A DNA stretch of 64,000 bases from assembly GCA_038503075.1 (NCBI GenBank), contig JBCAML010000010.1:744001-808000 (forward strand), in the 5' to 3' direction. A program made the position numbers and the translations under genes. Below, in pieces: positions 1-10,061 of the stretch. This DNA comes from Gyromitra esculenta (taxonomy: Eukaryota; Ascomycota; Pezizomycetes; Pezizales; Discinaceae). Position 1 is the first letter of the stretch, and each line of letters opens with the position of its first letter. Under the pieces are notes generated by a model. The model made no database searches and was not told where the DNA came from. It worked only from the letters and a program-made list of their open reading frames with translations.

Positions 1-348
1 CTTGAGAAGTGAAGTCAACGAAGTTCAATTAGCTACTGTATTCTCTAATCGTTCAAAAGTCGCTACTTTTACAGAGAACGTAGCTCCCAATAGCCGATTC
101 CTTCATAATCTATAACCATAGGCCTGCTAAGGTTATAATTCACTCATTGTTGGACCTGCACTGCGTTCTGTCAATCCCCTTATTCTACCCTCCGATCTCA
201 CAGTATTATCCGTGGATGCTATGCCTTTCCTCATACTGCTGCGGATAAACCTCTGTACAATTCGTTGCCGAACCAAACTCATAATCAGCACCCCGGTGGC
301 AAGATTTAACTTTCTCAAATTATGAGCAGACGTCACAGTTGGATCCTT
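1..348. other. No supportable gene at window edge
   Basis: A 67-codon open frame on the minus strand (133-336) contains a hydrophobic stretch and could be a further 3' exon of the serine-rich gene at 349-2322. I found no convincing splice pair joining them, so it is left unassigned. Confidence 0.3.
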
Positions 349-2322
349 CTACTGGTTGGTAATAGAAATTCTGTCATCTTTCTCAATAATCTTCCGCACA
401 CTCTGTAGACTCGGCGAGTTTACACCAACATACCTTGAAAGCATATGGGGTGGCGCTGCCGCGATTTTAGCCTGGCTATCGGTGATTATAGAACCCAGTG
501 AACCATGCATATGTATTGAATCCACGTGAGATGGTATTGCGGATAATGCCAATGTAGTCTCGTTATCATTGATCATAGAGCCTAATGAGCCAGGTCGACC
601 GGTATTAATTGGATTCAAATCCGGCTGCAGAGTTTTCAAGCAGTTCCCATGAGCATGGGCTAAGCATACCACGGCTGTCGTCACTAGTGGTGACGCTGGT
701 AGTATTTGATTTGGATTATCTTTTCCAGGTGGCACAGGCTTCCTACTTCCATCACCAACCTTAGGTTCGATAGCAGACAGAAACGTGATTAGCGGAGATG
801 GTAAGTTCTGTGCTGCTCCTTTCAGTCTAGTATGTTCTCTGGAAGTGCACGTGAATGGAGATTCTGGGGTCGCTGGGGGCCCTTCTGGAGTTACAAGAGT
901 CCCTACAGTAATACCCGGTTTCAACTCCGTTTGCGTTGAGATTCGCAGTGGCACATTAATATTTTTATTACCCCGAGATCGTGCACCTGCCCGGCTGTGA
1001 TAGCGGCGGCCGTACTCGCCAGGAAGGACAACTGTGCTAGATGTTATTTCCCCACTTGTTCCAACAGTAGAAGGTCCGGCTATTGATTTTGGTAGTTCAA
1101 TGTTCTCCCCGGATCGAGGTGTTTCTACTTTCGAGGAGCTTTCTAGAGATCCTGGGGAATTCGACTCCCTTTTTGGAGAATATATTTCAGAAGATTGGGG
1201 CGGAGGGGATTGCTGTAATTCTTTGACGGTGCTGATACGAGGTAGCTCTCCGAGACTATCATTTCGAAGGTGGTGAACACGGAAAGATCCTACTTGCTCA
1301 AGCACTACTTCATCTAGGTGATCCGTAGCAGGGCTGTTAATGCTCCTATGGAATGAAGGATCTGGATCCCCAATCACGGACTTTTCTCCAAAATCTTCGA
1401 GATTGATAGATAAATTCGGGACCACAGAATCTCTCAGAATTGGAAATTGGAAGTGAGGACTGTTGACTCCGGGGTCACTTCTAGAAAGCCTTTGAACTTC
1501 AGCTGCAACATAACCTGTGAACTTCTTCCGTATCGAACGTGTGATCCTACCCCCATTCTTGCTGCTTTCCGAACCAGTGAGGTTCAAATCCTCGCTCGAT
1601 GTGAGACGGCTCAGCCCAGAGTTTCCACTCTCACATTTCTCTAGCTCGCAAGCTGGCGGACTATCAGTTCGAGTATCGGCGCTCAAGTAAGATTGAGATG
1701 ATTCGTCTGAGTGATATTCTAGTAGTGGGTGTACTCCTGGAAAACTATCTACCCTCGAAACTACGATCGAGGGAGTTTTTGATGAAGAAACGGTGGAGGA
1801 ATCTAGAGACATATTGGTACTTTCGTAAACTCTTGATAAAGAGGTGCTACTCTTCCCAGAATCAGGCAAAGGAACATGAAGTTCAGCGTTTGAGCTCTCC
1901 CTATATTGAACGGATGAGACACTAGGTGTAGATCTTAGTAACCGCGACCGGCCCAATACAACATCCTTATGAGAAAGCAAATCGGATGGCCGAGGGGAAT
2001 CGGGGCTATGCAATCGAGACTGAGGGTACGGACTAGCAGAACGATGTCGGGGAAGACTGGTTGATGTGAAACTTCCTAGAGCGTTGGCTGTGACTGTAAT
2101 TGATGGTACGGGGGAACTCGGTTGAATTGTCGAACTGTTAGGCGCAGTAACTGAGCGTTTGAGGGGTGGTTCATGCATGATGAGTCTCAACAGAAACTGC
2201 TTGGACCTGCTAAGAGTTGTCCAAAGATAGCTCAATTGGCTACTTTCGTGGTGCTCAAGTAGAATATGACCCGTCAAATGTAAATGAGGGGGTGGCCAGT
2301 GGAAAATGATCAAGCTACTCAC
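349..2322 (-). CDS. Serine/proline-rich hypothetical protein, possibly one exon of a larger gene
   Basis: A single long frame of up to 657 codons, rich in Ser, Pro and Thr throughout and strongly low-complexity. I recognise no domain. One basic patch around residues 262-285 (RSIRKKFTG) and scattered SP/TP dipeptides suggest a phosphorylated, disordered regulatory protein; that is inference. The true start is uncertain. The first 48 codons look unlike the rest and include a GTGAGT donor-like site at their beginning and TAG/CAG acceptor-like sites near 2210-2230, so they may be intron. The methionine at 2178 (MHEPPLKRS) is a good alternative start or exon beginning. Length and composition bias argue that the frame is really coding, since a 2-kb open frame by chance is unlikely at this base composition. 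Confidence 0.5.
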   Translation of the reverse strand: MSSLIIFHWPPPHLHLTGHILLEHHESSQLSYLWTTLSRSKQFLLRLIMHEPPLKRSVTAPNSSTIQPSSPVPSITVTANALGSFTSTSLPRHRSASPYPQSRLHSPDSPRPSDLLSHKDVVLGRSRLLRSTPSVSSVQYRESSNAELHVPLPDSGKSSTSLSRVYESTNMSLDSSTVSSSKTPSIVVSRVDSFPGVHPLLEYHSDESSQSYLSADTRTDSPPACELEKCESGNSGLSRLTSSEDLNLTGSESSKNGGRITRSIRKKFTGYVAAEVQRLSRSDPGVNSPHFQFPILRDSVVPNLSINLEDFGEKSVIGDPDPSFHRSINSPATDHLDEVVLEQVGSFRVHHLRNDSLGELPRISTVKELQQSPPPQSSEIYSPKRESNSPGSLESSSKVETPRSGENIELPKSIAGPSTVGTSGEITSSTVVLPGEYGRRYHSRAGARSRGNKNINVPLRISTQTELKPGITVGTLVTPEGPPATPESPFTCTSREHTRLKGAAQNLPSPLITFLSAIEPKVGDGSRKPVPPGKDNPNQILPASPLVTTAVVCLAHAHGNCLKTLQPDLNPINTGRPGSLGSMINDNETTLALSAIPSHVDSIHMHGSLGSIITDSQAKIAAAPPHMLSRYVGVNSPSLQSVRKIIEKDDRISITNQ

Positions 2323-3853
2323 TCCTCAGGTCAGAGATACATGTAAAAATCATATCAAAATATAGCACCTACTTGTTATGGGGTCAAAAAGCCACAAGAC
2401 TAATACGCAGTTCCAAGAAACAGAGGAATTGAAGGAAGCTCGAAAGTCTCAACTACAGGTCTGTGTGTTTCTTTAGACTCAATCAGCAACGACCTATTAG
2501 CTTGATCGGGCAAGTATGTATCTCCACCCAAGGTTCCTGTCGATTGGTGAGTAATTTGGTTCGATCAATCAAGAGGCTTTGTTGGTTAATAGATAGAGGT
2601 CGTTGGTTGACTACTATAAGTCTCGCACAGTGCGAAATATAGGTTTATGGGGAGGTATACAATTTCCAAATACGTAGTCAGCAGATACACCCCTTGCAGC
2701 GAATAGAGGGCTATTATTGGGAAAACTTTATTGCTTCACACATCAGCCAAAACAGCGCCACAACCTCACCAGGTCTGTCCAAATCCGGTAACAGCAATCA
2801 GTGGCAGCTATCCGAAGAGACTTTCTAATTTGCATAGTCCCCCGAAACGGTGAGGCCTAGATAAATCCTCAAGAGAGGGATTTAGGCAAGAACCTGGAGT
2901 AAGCAAGCTCTATGGGTAGGTCGTGAGTGTTGTAATATTGGGGACGAACGAGATCGATTGCTTGATTCCCTAAGGGCTGGCTGCGCGCCCCAGTCTATAA
3001 ACTAGTATAATAGGTCTCTAGAGAACCTCCCGGGTGCCCGTGGGCTCGGCCTATGTCTCTCACTAATTTCCGTCTCCGAGCCTTCCCCGAGAGCTCACCC
3101 GGAGGGCCCCCATATTAGGAAGCCTCTCCAACAATGATGTCGAAACTATTGATATTGCGTCCTAATAAGTCTCAGGGTCTCGGTCCCGTAGATCTTTGAT
3201 AGTCAGACGGGCTCTGGAAGCCTCGGGTTTTGGGAGCTTTTCATTGGCTGAACTCCTGTATATATACTGCCTGCTCTCTTTGTATCTCGTTCAGAATCCT
3301 AAGCTCAAATAATACTCGATCGTGGTCCAAAACTCCAACAAACGAAGTCGAAATTTTAACGAGTGATATTTTATGATTATAGCATAAGTTTTGACCTAGA
3401 TACCTAGGTAGCTGCACAGTATCGATTCTAGAATACAGTTGTTTCTCCTTTACTCATTGCTAATCGTGATGGCTCTCATTATAGATACATTACATAATTT
3501 TTTTTCCATTTACATCGTAAAAACAATACGGTCCAGAACCTGATCCAAACCAGAAGCTCTATTCAAACTCGATTTTCATTTTTTGCTTGTACGCTTTTGA
3601 CAGATCTACAGCAACTGTAGAGGAGAAAAATCTGATGCCAAATTACCGCCCTAAAAAAACAGAAACAACCACCTAAAAACTCCAAGCAGATGACACGAAT
3701 TCTAAGACCCGGAAAACAGCGAGCAATCACGTGGAAAGTATGAGAGGGGAAGAAAATAAGAGAGAAACTATGAGAGATATTGCCACCGCAGGATGTGTAT
3801 AGCATCTCAAATGAAAAACTTTCACAGTCCCCAGACGGGTACTGGAGTTTGTT
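2323..3853. other. Intergenic region, no gene seen
   Basis: About 1.5 kb with only short frames and no RNA gene that I can recognise. It lies between the presumed 5' end of the serine-rich gene and the 3' end of the Trf4-type polymerase. It is moderately AT-rich, with a TATATATA-like patch near 3260. Confidence 0.5.
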
Positions 3854-6674
3854 TCAGTCGAGAGCAATAACCTCCGGAGAAGCCCCCTTCTTAGTCTCGC
3901 TCTGCGAGGCCGCAGCGATCGGCTTCGACACCTTATTCTCTACAGCTTCGCTCAGCGATCCCTCTGCCAACCTTTCGCCCTTGAGCTTTTCTTTCCTATC
4001 TTTGTGCTTCTCCTTCCTAGCCAGATTCTTTTCCTTCCGAGCGCTGACCGATGCTTCCTTCCTCGGTTTTGTTGTTTTACCACCCTTTGGATTGCGAGGG
4101 ACATTTTTCATTTCCTCGCCCTTCTCATTTCCTGGAACCCTCGTCCGCCTCCACCTAGAACCCTCAGTATGTTCCTTTGCCTTCTCTACCGCCTCATCTT
4201 GAGCAACCATCGCCTCCAGAACCCTCTCGGCGCCCTCTAGCACGCCAATCTTCGAAATATACACATCCCGCATTTTCGCGCGGTGGCGCTCAACCTCGCT
4301 ATAGTCACCACCAATAATAACACCAAGGATGCTCCGGCCAACACGCTCCGCGAACGGGAGCTTATCTAGCACCATCATCTGGCTGACGAGCGCATCATAC
4401 GCCTCTGCAAATGTCGACAAGATAAGTCTGATTGCATACGACGACTTGCTAACATCGTTCTTGGGGTCGTTTGGGTCCTGGATGACGAGTTGAAAAGGCT
4501 TAGATACATTGGCATCAAAGACGCCCGTCTTGTTGAAGTATCCCGGCGCCTCCTCGTCAACGCGGATGCCGACGCTATCGGTATTGAAGTTCTTCCCATA
4601 TAGTTCTAGGAACTCGAGGAGCATGACGCCGAGGTGTAGACGCGGGTCGATGCGCTTACTACGCACGCTCGGGAGGAGCTGGAGCATGGAGATTACGAGA
4701 CATGTTACCGAGAAGGAACCCAGGCCACCTACGTATGGCTCGTTCAGTCCGCGCATTGATAGGAAGTGTTTGATTAGTAGAACTAGGATTGGCATTGCGG
4801 GATACGCCTTTTTCCATTTCTGGAATGTCTCGTTTGCGACCATTCCGGATGCGTTCTCGAAGGAGATGTCGACACTGATACGGGTGGTACGGTCGACGAA
4901 TTTGATGATGGGGACTTTTGCTTTCGCGATTACCTGGGGTTTTGATGATGCTATGCCGGCGCTGAGAAGTTTGGAGGCGAGTAGGTGAAGGTGGTTCTTG
5001 CTGCTGTATTTCGGGATATCGTAATGTGCAAAGTCCTGGGAAACGACGACGAGATCGATGTCGGAGGTGGGGAGGTAGAGCTCTGCTGCGAAGGAGCCGA
5101 AGACCCGCACGTCGGTGTCTGGCCACAGACCAGTGATGGTGCGTCGGATGCGATGAACTAGCTCACGTCTGACGGCGTGTTCATAGGCGTGAGGTTGGAC
5201 GTAGGTGATGAAGTCGGTGATTTCTTTGTGGAGCCTATATGGGGTTTGGTTAGTATTAGTTTAGGGAGTTCACTATTCACTAGGATATCTTTCTCAGTGA
5301 AGTCGCGAGTTCAACATGTCGATACACATACCAATCACCCATTTCATAACACCTCGAATGATCGTCTCCTAGTTTAACCCATGGAGCCGGATCCGCCTTA
5401 CTTCCGCGAGAGATTATATACTCCTGTTTAATATTGCCGTCAAGCTGTGGGCCATTGGGTCTCTTCCCAGTGAAGTCTCCGAATTTCCGTTTTTTCGGGA
5501 GATCAAGCGGTGTAACTAGACGATTTCTCGGAGGAGGCGGCGGTGGCGGCGGTGGAAGATCCACAGGCGGTGGTGGTGGAGGCCACGGCATATCTTTCCC
5601 TTCTGTGAAAACGGTCGGAGCAGGTTTTGGTTGTTCTGTAGCAATCGCTTTTGCCTTATCACCCAGATTAAACTTGATAATAGAGCCAATTGGGGGCGGA
5701 GGCGGAAGAGATGCTGCAGAAAGTGCTGCGCCAGTCGCGCCAGGCGGTCCAACATCTCGAACAGGTTGTCGATCATCAGACTGCTGGTAATGATAGTCTC
5801 TATGCGAGAACCCTCCGGCAGGTGAGATATTGGGATCAGAATCATTCCTCTCACGTCCATGGTGTTCGACAATCCTGCGACCATCATTGGCCCTCCTCAT
5901 CTTACGACCTTGCTCTGGCTCTGGTTCGGGCTCCGATTCGGATTCCTCTTTGTTAAAGTCATCATCAAAAGACAGTGGAATGAAGTCGTCGTTTTCAGCA
6001 ACAGCGTTTCTCTGTGAAGCGGCAACTTTAGATTTGAAAGCACGAATCATGGAGATAACGTCTGGCTTCTTCTCGGGCTTAGCCTCTGCCACCACCCCCA
6101 CAACAGATGCATTTTCTCCTGCTTCCCCCTCGCCATCGGAGACTTCCATCGGGGTATCTTTTTCTTCATCCTCCTCACCAACATCCTCATTCTGTCCCTC
6201 GACATCTTCCTTGAACCGATCCCCACTCCCCAGCGCCATTCCCGCCATTAGCTCTGGTGTTTTCTCACGAGTATCAAAATACAAGATAGGTCTCTCATGA
6301 GCAGGAACAGGAGGCGTAAACACAAACGGTTTTCCATCCCTACTACCTCTAGCACCTCTATCATAGCCTCCTCTACCTCCACGTACTCCGCCACGTCCCC
6401 TAGCATTGCGTGGCCCAGTAGGCGGCGCACGAGAGCGCTGGTAGTCGTCACGACAGTCCTGGCCAGGACGGTAAGAGTCCGTTTGTGGTTTTCGGGGGTG
6501 TTCGAAGGTGAATTCATGATCGCCAACACGGGAGTCTTCGCGGCCGGTGAAGTGTGGGATGTCGTTTACTGGACGTCTATCATTCCGTTCACGCTCACGC
6601 TCACGGTCACGATCACGGTCGCGCTCGCGCTCACGGACGCGGCCGCGGTCGTAGTCGCGGCTGCGATCACCCAT
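3854..6674 (-). CDS. Non-canonical poly(A) RNA polymerase, Trf4/Trf5 (Cid14) family
   Basis: Two exons, 6674-5332 and 5234-3854, with a 97-nt intron (donor GTATGT, branch-like TACTAAC, acceptor ATATAG), give 907 aa. The splice restores the family block GDWYVH-type 'WLHKEITDF', then the nucleotidyltransferase core. The core has the GS motif (VFGSFAAELYLP, about residues 489-500) followed by SDIDLVV (two catalytic Asp) and VDISF (third Asp), then the PAP-associated region (GGLGSFSVTCLVISMLQ). The first 440 residues are disordered: an RE/RD-rich segment, an RGG-rich segment, acidic stretches and polyproline runs. The C-terminus is Lys-rich. Trf4-type enzymes add short oligo(A) tails to aberrant nuclear RNAs as the catalytic subunit of the TRAMP complex, feeding the exosome. 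The frame is open upstream to 7070, but ATG 6674 (MGDRSRD) starts the typical RD-rich sequence and is chosen. Confidence 0.93.
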
Positions 6675-7839
6675 TGTAACAAGGTGCAGATAGTTTTTTT
6701 CTCCTCTACCTTTCCTTGCTACTAGGAGTGTGGCGGATAGCGAATGACCTCGATTAGTGGTGTTTTCTTGATCTCGACAGTCTGATGCCTGTGCTTCAAT
6801 GCAGGAGGACAAGGAGAGTGCAATAGGTGGCCCTTTTAATTGCGAGTGTCGGGCGGCTGTGCGCGCTGTTTTTAGACGGGGGGGTGTTGGTGTCGCGAAA
6901 GGACATGGAGAGAGCCGGACTGTGTCTTGACCCGAAAACGGCCCACGGACTTCCGAAGCGACGGCTTGGCGAAGAGCCGCTTTAATGAACCCTAACCCTG
7001 ATTGGACACCAGGCTGATATCTGGAAGTATTGCTGTTCTCCCAATCCAATCCATCTGAACCGAAAGACATCTACCGCCAGAAGAGATTCGTGCTCTCAGA
7101 CAACTGCGAGCTGGGTTAGGTGACCGGTTTGGAGGCGAGTGTCTGGTGGCAAGGTTAGGATGAAATGTATTCGTCGGTTGAAGCGTGGGAACCCAGCTCC
7201 GTTCTGCCTGCTCGCAAGGTTCGGAAACTGTCAACGGACTGTGGTTAAAGCTAGGGCTTTGGTATGAGGAAATTGGAGGAGGGCAGCCTGGTCAATCTTT
7301 AAGCCCTTTTTTATTGTAGGTTTGACAGTTAAAGAGATCAATCTGCTGAGAGTAGAAGCCAATACTTTAACTGCATGCAGTCTATGATTTGGTCTTCGTC
7401 GCCCTGTATGCTGCAAGTATTACTATCTCTCACTCATAGGTTCTCGTTTACAGCATGTATGCTATATGCTGTACTTAGGGATATAGGGTGTTTCTTTCAT
7501 GGGTACCAAACCAAATATTTAGTAGGCTTAGGCACGAGACTTCCACCCAAATTTCGTATAAGGGCTGTTATTTTATAGGCGTAGAAAAATTGCACCAAAA
7601 AGATGATACAGATGGCTACATGTATTGCTTCTGAGCTCTTGCATAGGTAAGATTTTGACTGGATTTTTCCAAGAGTTCTGCTCGGATCGCCGAGTGAGAT
7701 TTGATGATATAAAACCGAGACGACTAATGCGCCAAGACGTGTGATGACTTCACCCCATTCACTTTCATCAACACTGCAGCTTCATCCGCCACCACCAAGT
7801 CTCCAGCTCCCCATAACCACCACAGCAGCAGCCACCATA
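6675..7839. other. Divergent intergenic region between the poly(A) polymerase and the RRM gene
   Basis: About 1.2 kb between two divergently transcribed genes, so it should hold both promoters. The only clear motif is a telomere-like AACCCTAACCCT at 6988-6999. Pyrimidine tracts (CCCCCC, CACCACCA) precede the RRM gene start. Confidence 0.5.
6988..6999. promoter_or_regulatory. Telomere-repeat-like box (AACCCTAACCCT)
   Basis: Two tandem CCCTAA units about 310 bp upstream of the poly(A) polymerase start. Telo-boxes in promoters of growth and RNA-metabolism genes are known binding sites for Tbf1/Teb1-like Myb proteins in fungi. Function here is inferred only from the motif and its position. Confidence 0.35.
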
Positions 7840-7994
7840 ATGTCCTACCCCCCGCCTCCCGGCACCTCCAATTCCTCTCTTCCCCCCCGCCCCCCCCCTC
7901 GATCCTACCCCCCTCTACCCACTCCTCTGCCTCTCTATCACCCGCGCCCTCCTTCTCCGGTTTCCGTCCGCGCCAGGTCGCTGGTCCTTCACCT

Positions 7995-8840
7995 ATGGCG
8001 ACCCCCCCAATCCAACACCAAATGCAGTACCAGCAGCAGCAGCCTCAATACCCCATGAACAACTACCCCGGCGCCTACTCGCACCCATCCCAACAGTCCT
8101 ACAACGCCGCGCCCACAAGCAGCACACCCCACATCGTAAACCCATTCCCGCTGCCACACCAGCAGCAGCAAAACTACCAGCACCCATCGCGTCGTGGCGA
8201 TCCCCGCTATCCAGACCTGGACCCAGAGCTCCAAGCCCAGATCGCACAGCAACAAAGCATCTACGACCCAGCCGCGCGACAGCAGCAACAAGGCGTCCCG
8301 TCGACCGCCGCTGCGTCGAAAGGCGCCACCGTAGTCGGCCCGGCTGCCGATAGCGAGTATCCTGCTGCCCCCGCGGTCGGCGCTGCAAAGCCAAAGAACC
8401 AGCCGACGGTTGTGCGTCAGGGCGGTGGACAGACGTGGTCGGACTCGACACTGCTAGAATGGGATCCGTCGCATTTTAGACTGTTTGTTGGGAACCTGGC
8501 GGGCGAGGTTACCGACGACTCGTTGCTGAAGGCGTTCTCAAGGTATCCGTCTGTGCAGAAGGCACGCGTGATCCGCGATAAGAGGACGACGAAGAGTAAG
8601 GGGTATGGGTTCGTGGCGTTTAGTGATGGCGATGAATATTTCCTTGCAGCGAGGGAGATGAATGGGAAGTACATCGGGAGTCATCCGGTGTTGCTGAAGC
8701 GAAGCAATACAGAAATTAAACCGGTGGTGATGGGCGGGAAGAAGAATAGAGGTGGTGGAGACGGCGTACAGGGTGGGAGGATAGAGAAGAAGAAGAAGAA
8801 GAAGAAGACTGGAGAGCTGGAGAGGACGGTTCTGGGCTAG
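7995..8840 (+). CDS. RBM42-like RNA-binding protein (single RRM)
   Basis: The open frame encodes 281 aa. A Gln/Pro/Tyr-rich N-terminal half is followed by WDPSHFRLFVGNLAGEV (RNP2, about residue 159 on) and KSKGYGFVAF (RNP1), then a Lys-rich tail ending in a run of about nine Lys. The 'LLEWDPSHFRLF' lead-in and single C-terminal RRM are typical of RBM42, a spliceosome-associated protein linked to pre-mRNA splicing. The annotated ATG (7995) is probably not the true start. The upstream ATG 7840 (MSYPPPPGTSNSSLPPRPP) begins a typical family N-terminus but is one base out of frame, with C-homopolymer runs of 6 to 9 in between. The intervening in-frame sequence (APSFSGFRPRQVAGPSP) also looks coding. 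I therefore suspect a one-base indel in a C tract, either a sequencing error or a genuine lesion. Confidence 0.85.
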   Translation: MATPPIQHQMQYQQQQPQYPMNNYPGAYSHPSQQSYNAAPTSSTPHIVNPFPLPHQQQQNYQHPSRRGDPRYPDLDPELQAQIAQQQSIYDPAARQQQQGVPSTAAASKGATVVGPAADSEYPAAPAVGAAKPKNQPTVVRQGGGQTWSDSTLLEWDPSHFRLFVGNLAGEVTDDSLLKAFSRYPSVQKARVIRDKRTTKSKGYGFVAFSDGDEYFLAAREMNGKYIGSHPVLLKRSNTEIKPVVMGGKKNRGGGDGVQGGRIEKKKKKKKTGELERTVLG

Positions 8841-10061
8841 AATTGCAGGCGGTCCAATTGCAGGACGTTGCCTGGAGTCGAGTTTGGGTATTTTCTGGGA
8901 AATGGAAGGGAAAACAAATTGTATTCTTCACCCTTCCGTTTTACTTTGAAGGAGGACTCAGGGCTAATACGAGAGTGAAGAGAGAGGGGCGTTATAAGTA
9001 TTGTAATTTGCTTAGAGGTGGAACAAAATTTGTATTGTATGTAGTTTCATGATCCTGATTAAATTTATCACGACAGTGAGATACCTTGACTTTGGTCAAA
9101 GTTCCTGGATACGAGTAGGATAGCGAGGAAATGTCAAGAAGATCACGTCTTAGCAGGACTCAAAATGACGACGACGACGAATGTGCCAAGAGGAGGAAGA
9201 ATCTCCATCGCTTGGATGAGATGCTTAAATTTGAATAACCATCCTACATTGTCAGCAGAGTGGATTCCTATCAACATCGTTAATATATCCATCAGCTACC
9301 ATCGAATCCTGCCGTCATTCAACAGCCTCCATCAAACCCCATTCGCATTAACCATTCCCACTGATTCCTCAGATATCCCATCATCACCCTAGTTTCCATC
9401 GACATCGACATAAACCTCAATGACCTCAATGAATAGATAATCTAGTACTCTGATCCCACCTGGTAGTAACCCTTTCTGTGTCCAGCCTTCGGTCCTTAGC
9501 ACCAGGGTTCGTACCTCGCGTGCTTTTCTTTGCATCGAGTGAGATCCACCTTGTGCTTGAATTATATCTTTATAATACAGAAACAAAAAGTCTGCAATGC
9601 ATACCCCCGGACGGCCGAAGATATAGACTTTGGCCTAGCACGTGAAGGCTACATTGAATGATGATGAGTCGGATGCATACTTGGCCATATATGTGTATTA
9701 GACATAATAATTAGAAAAGATTGTCTAGGAGCTAGTAGTCGGTTTTTTTAAATTTCTGGTATTGTTACCAGTTGTGTAAAGCATATACAGTAACCACATG
9801 TGCATGTAGTTCCATACATATGTAGTTTGGCTAGAGGACAGAGATCTCACGCCTTAGGGCTGGTGCTCCTTTCGGCGTGAGAGTCCATCTTTCTCGCATC
9901 ACGGCTTCTCACCCGCTTCTATCCAAAAATAGCAGTTATAGGGTTAGGGTTTTAACATGCGGCTCCCATTGTCATGCATAGCCGCTCTCTAACCGGCTCG
10001 GGAGAGAGCTCAACATTCACGAAATTCCCGCCCCCGCAAACCTCCCGCCCGCCCGCCCCCG
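8841..10061. other. Intergenic region upstream of COG1
   Basis: About 1.2 kb with short frames only (for example 9165-9392 +, Thr-rich start, no recognisable content). The end nearest COG1 carries a telomere-like box and a C-rich tract immediately before the ATG. Confidence 0.5.
9939..9953. promoter_or_regulatory. Telomere-repeat-like box (TAGGGTTAGGGTTTT)
   Basis: Two TTAGGG-type units about 110 bp upstream of the COG1 start codon, resembling the box near the poly(A) polymerase promoter. The regulatory role is inferred. Confidence 0.35.

Noticed and set aside
5434..5790. Gly-rich frame antisense to the poly(A) polymerase N-terminus
   Set aside because: It is the complement of the polyproline tracts of the real gene.
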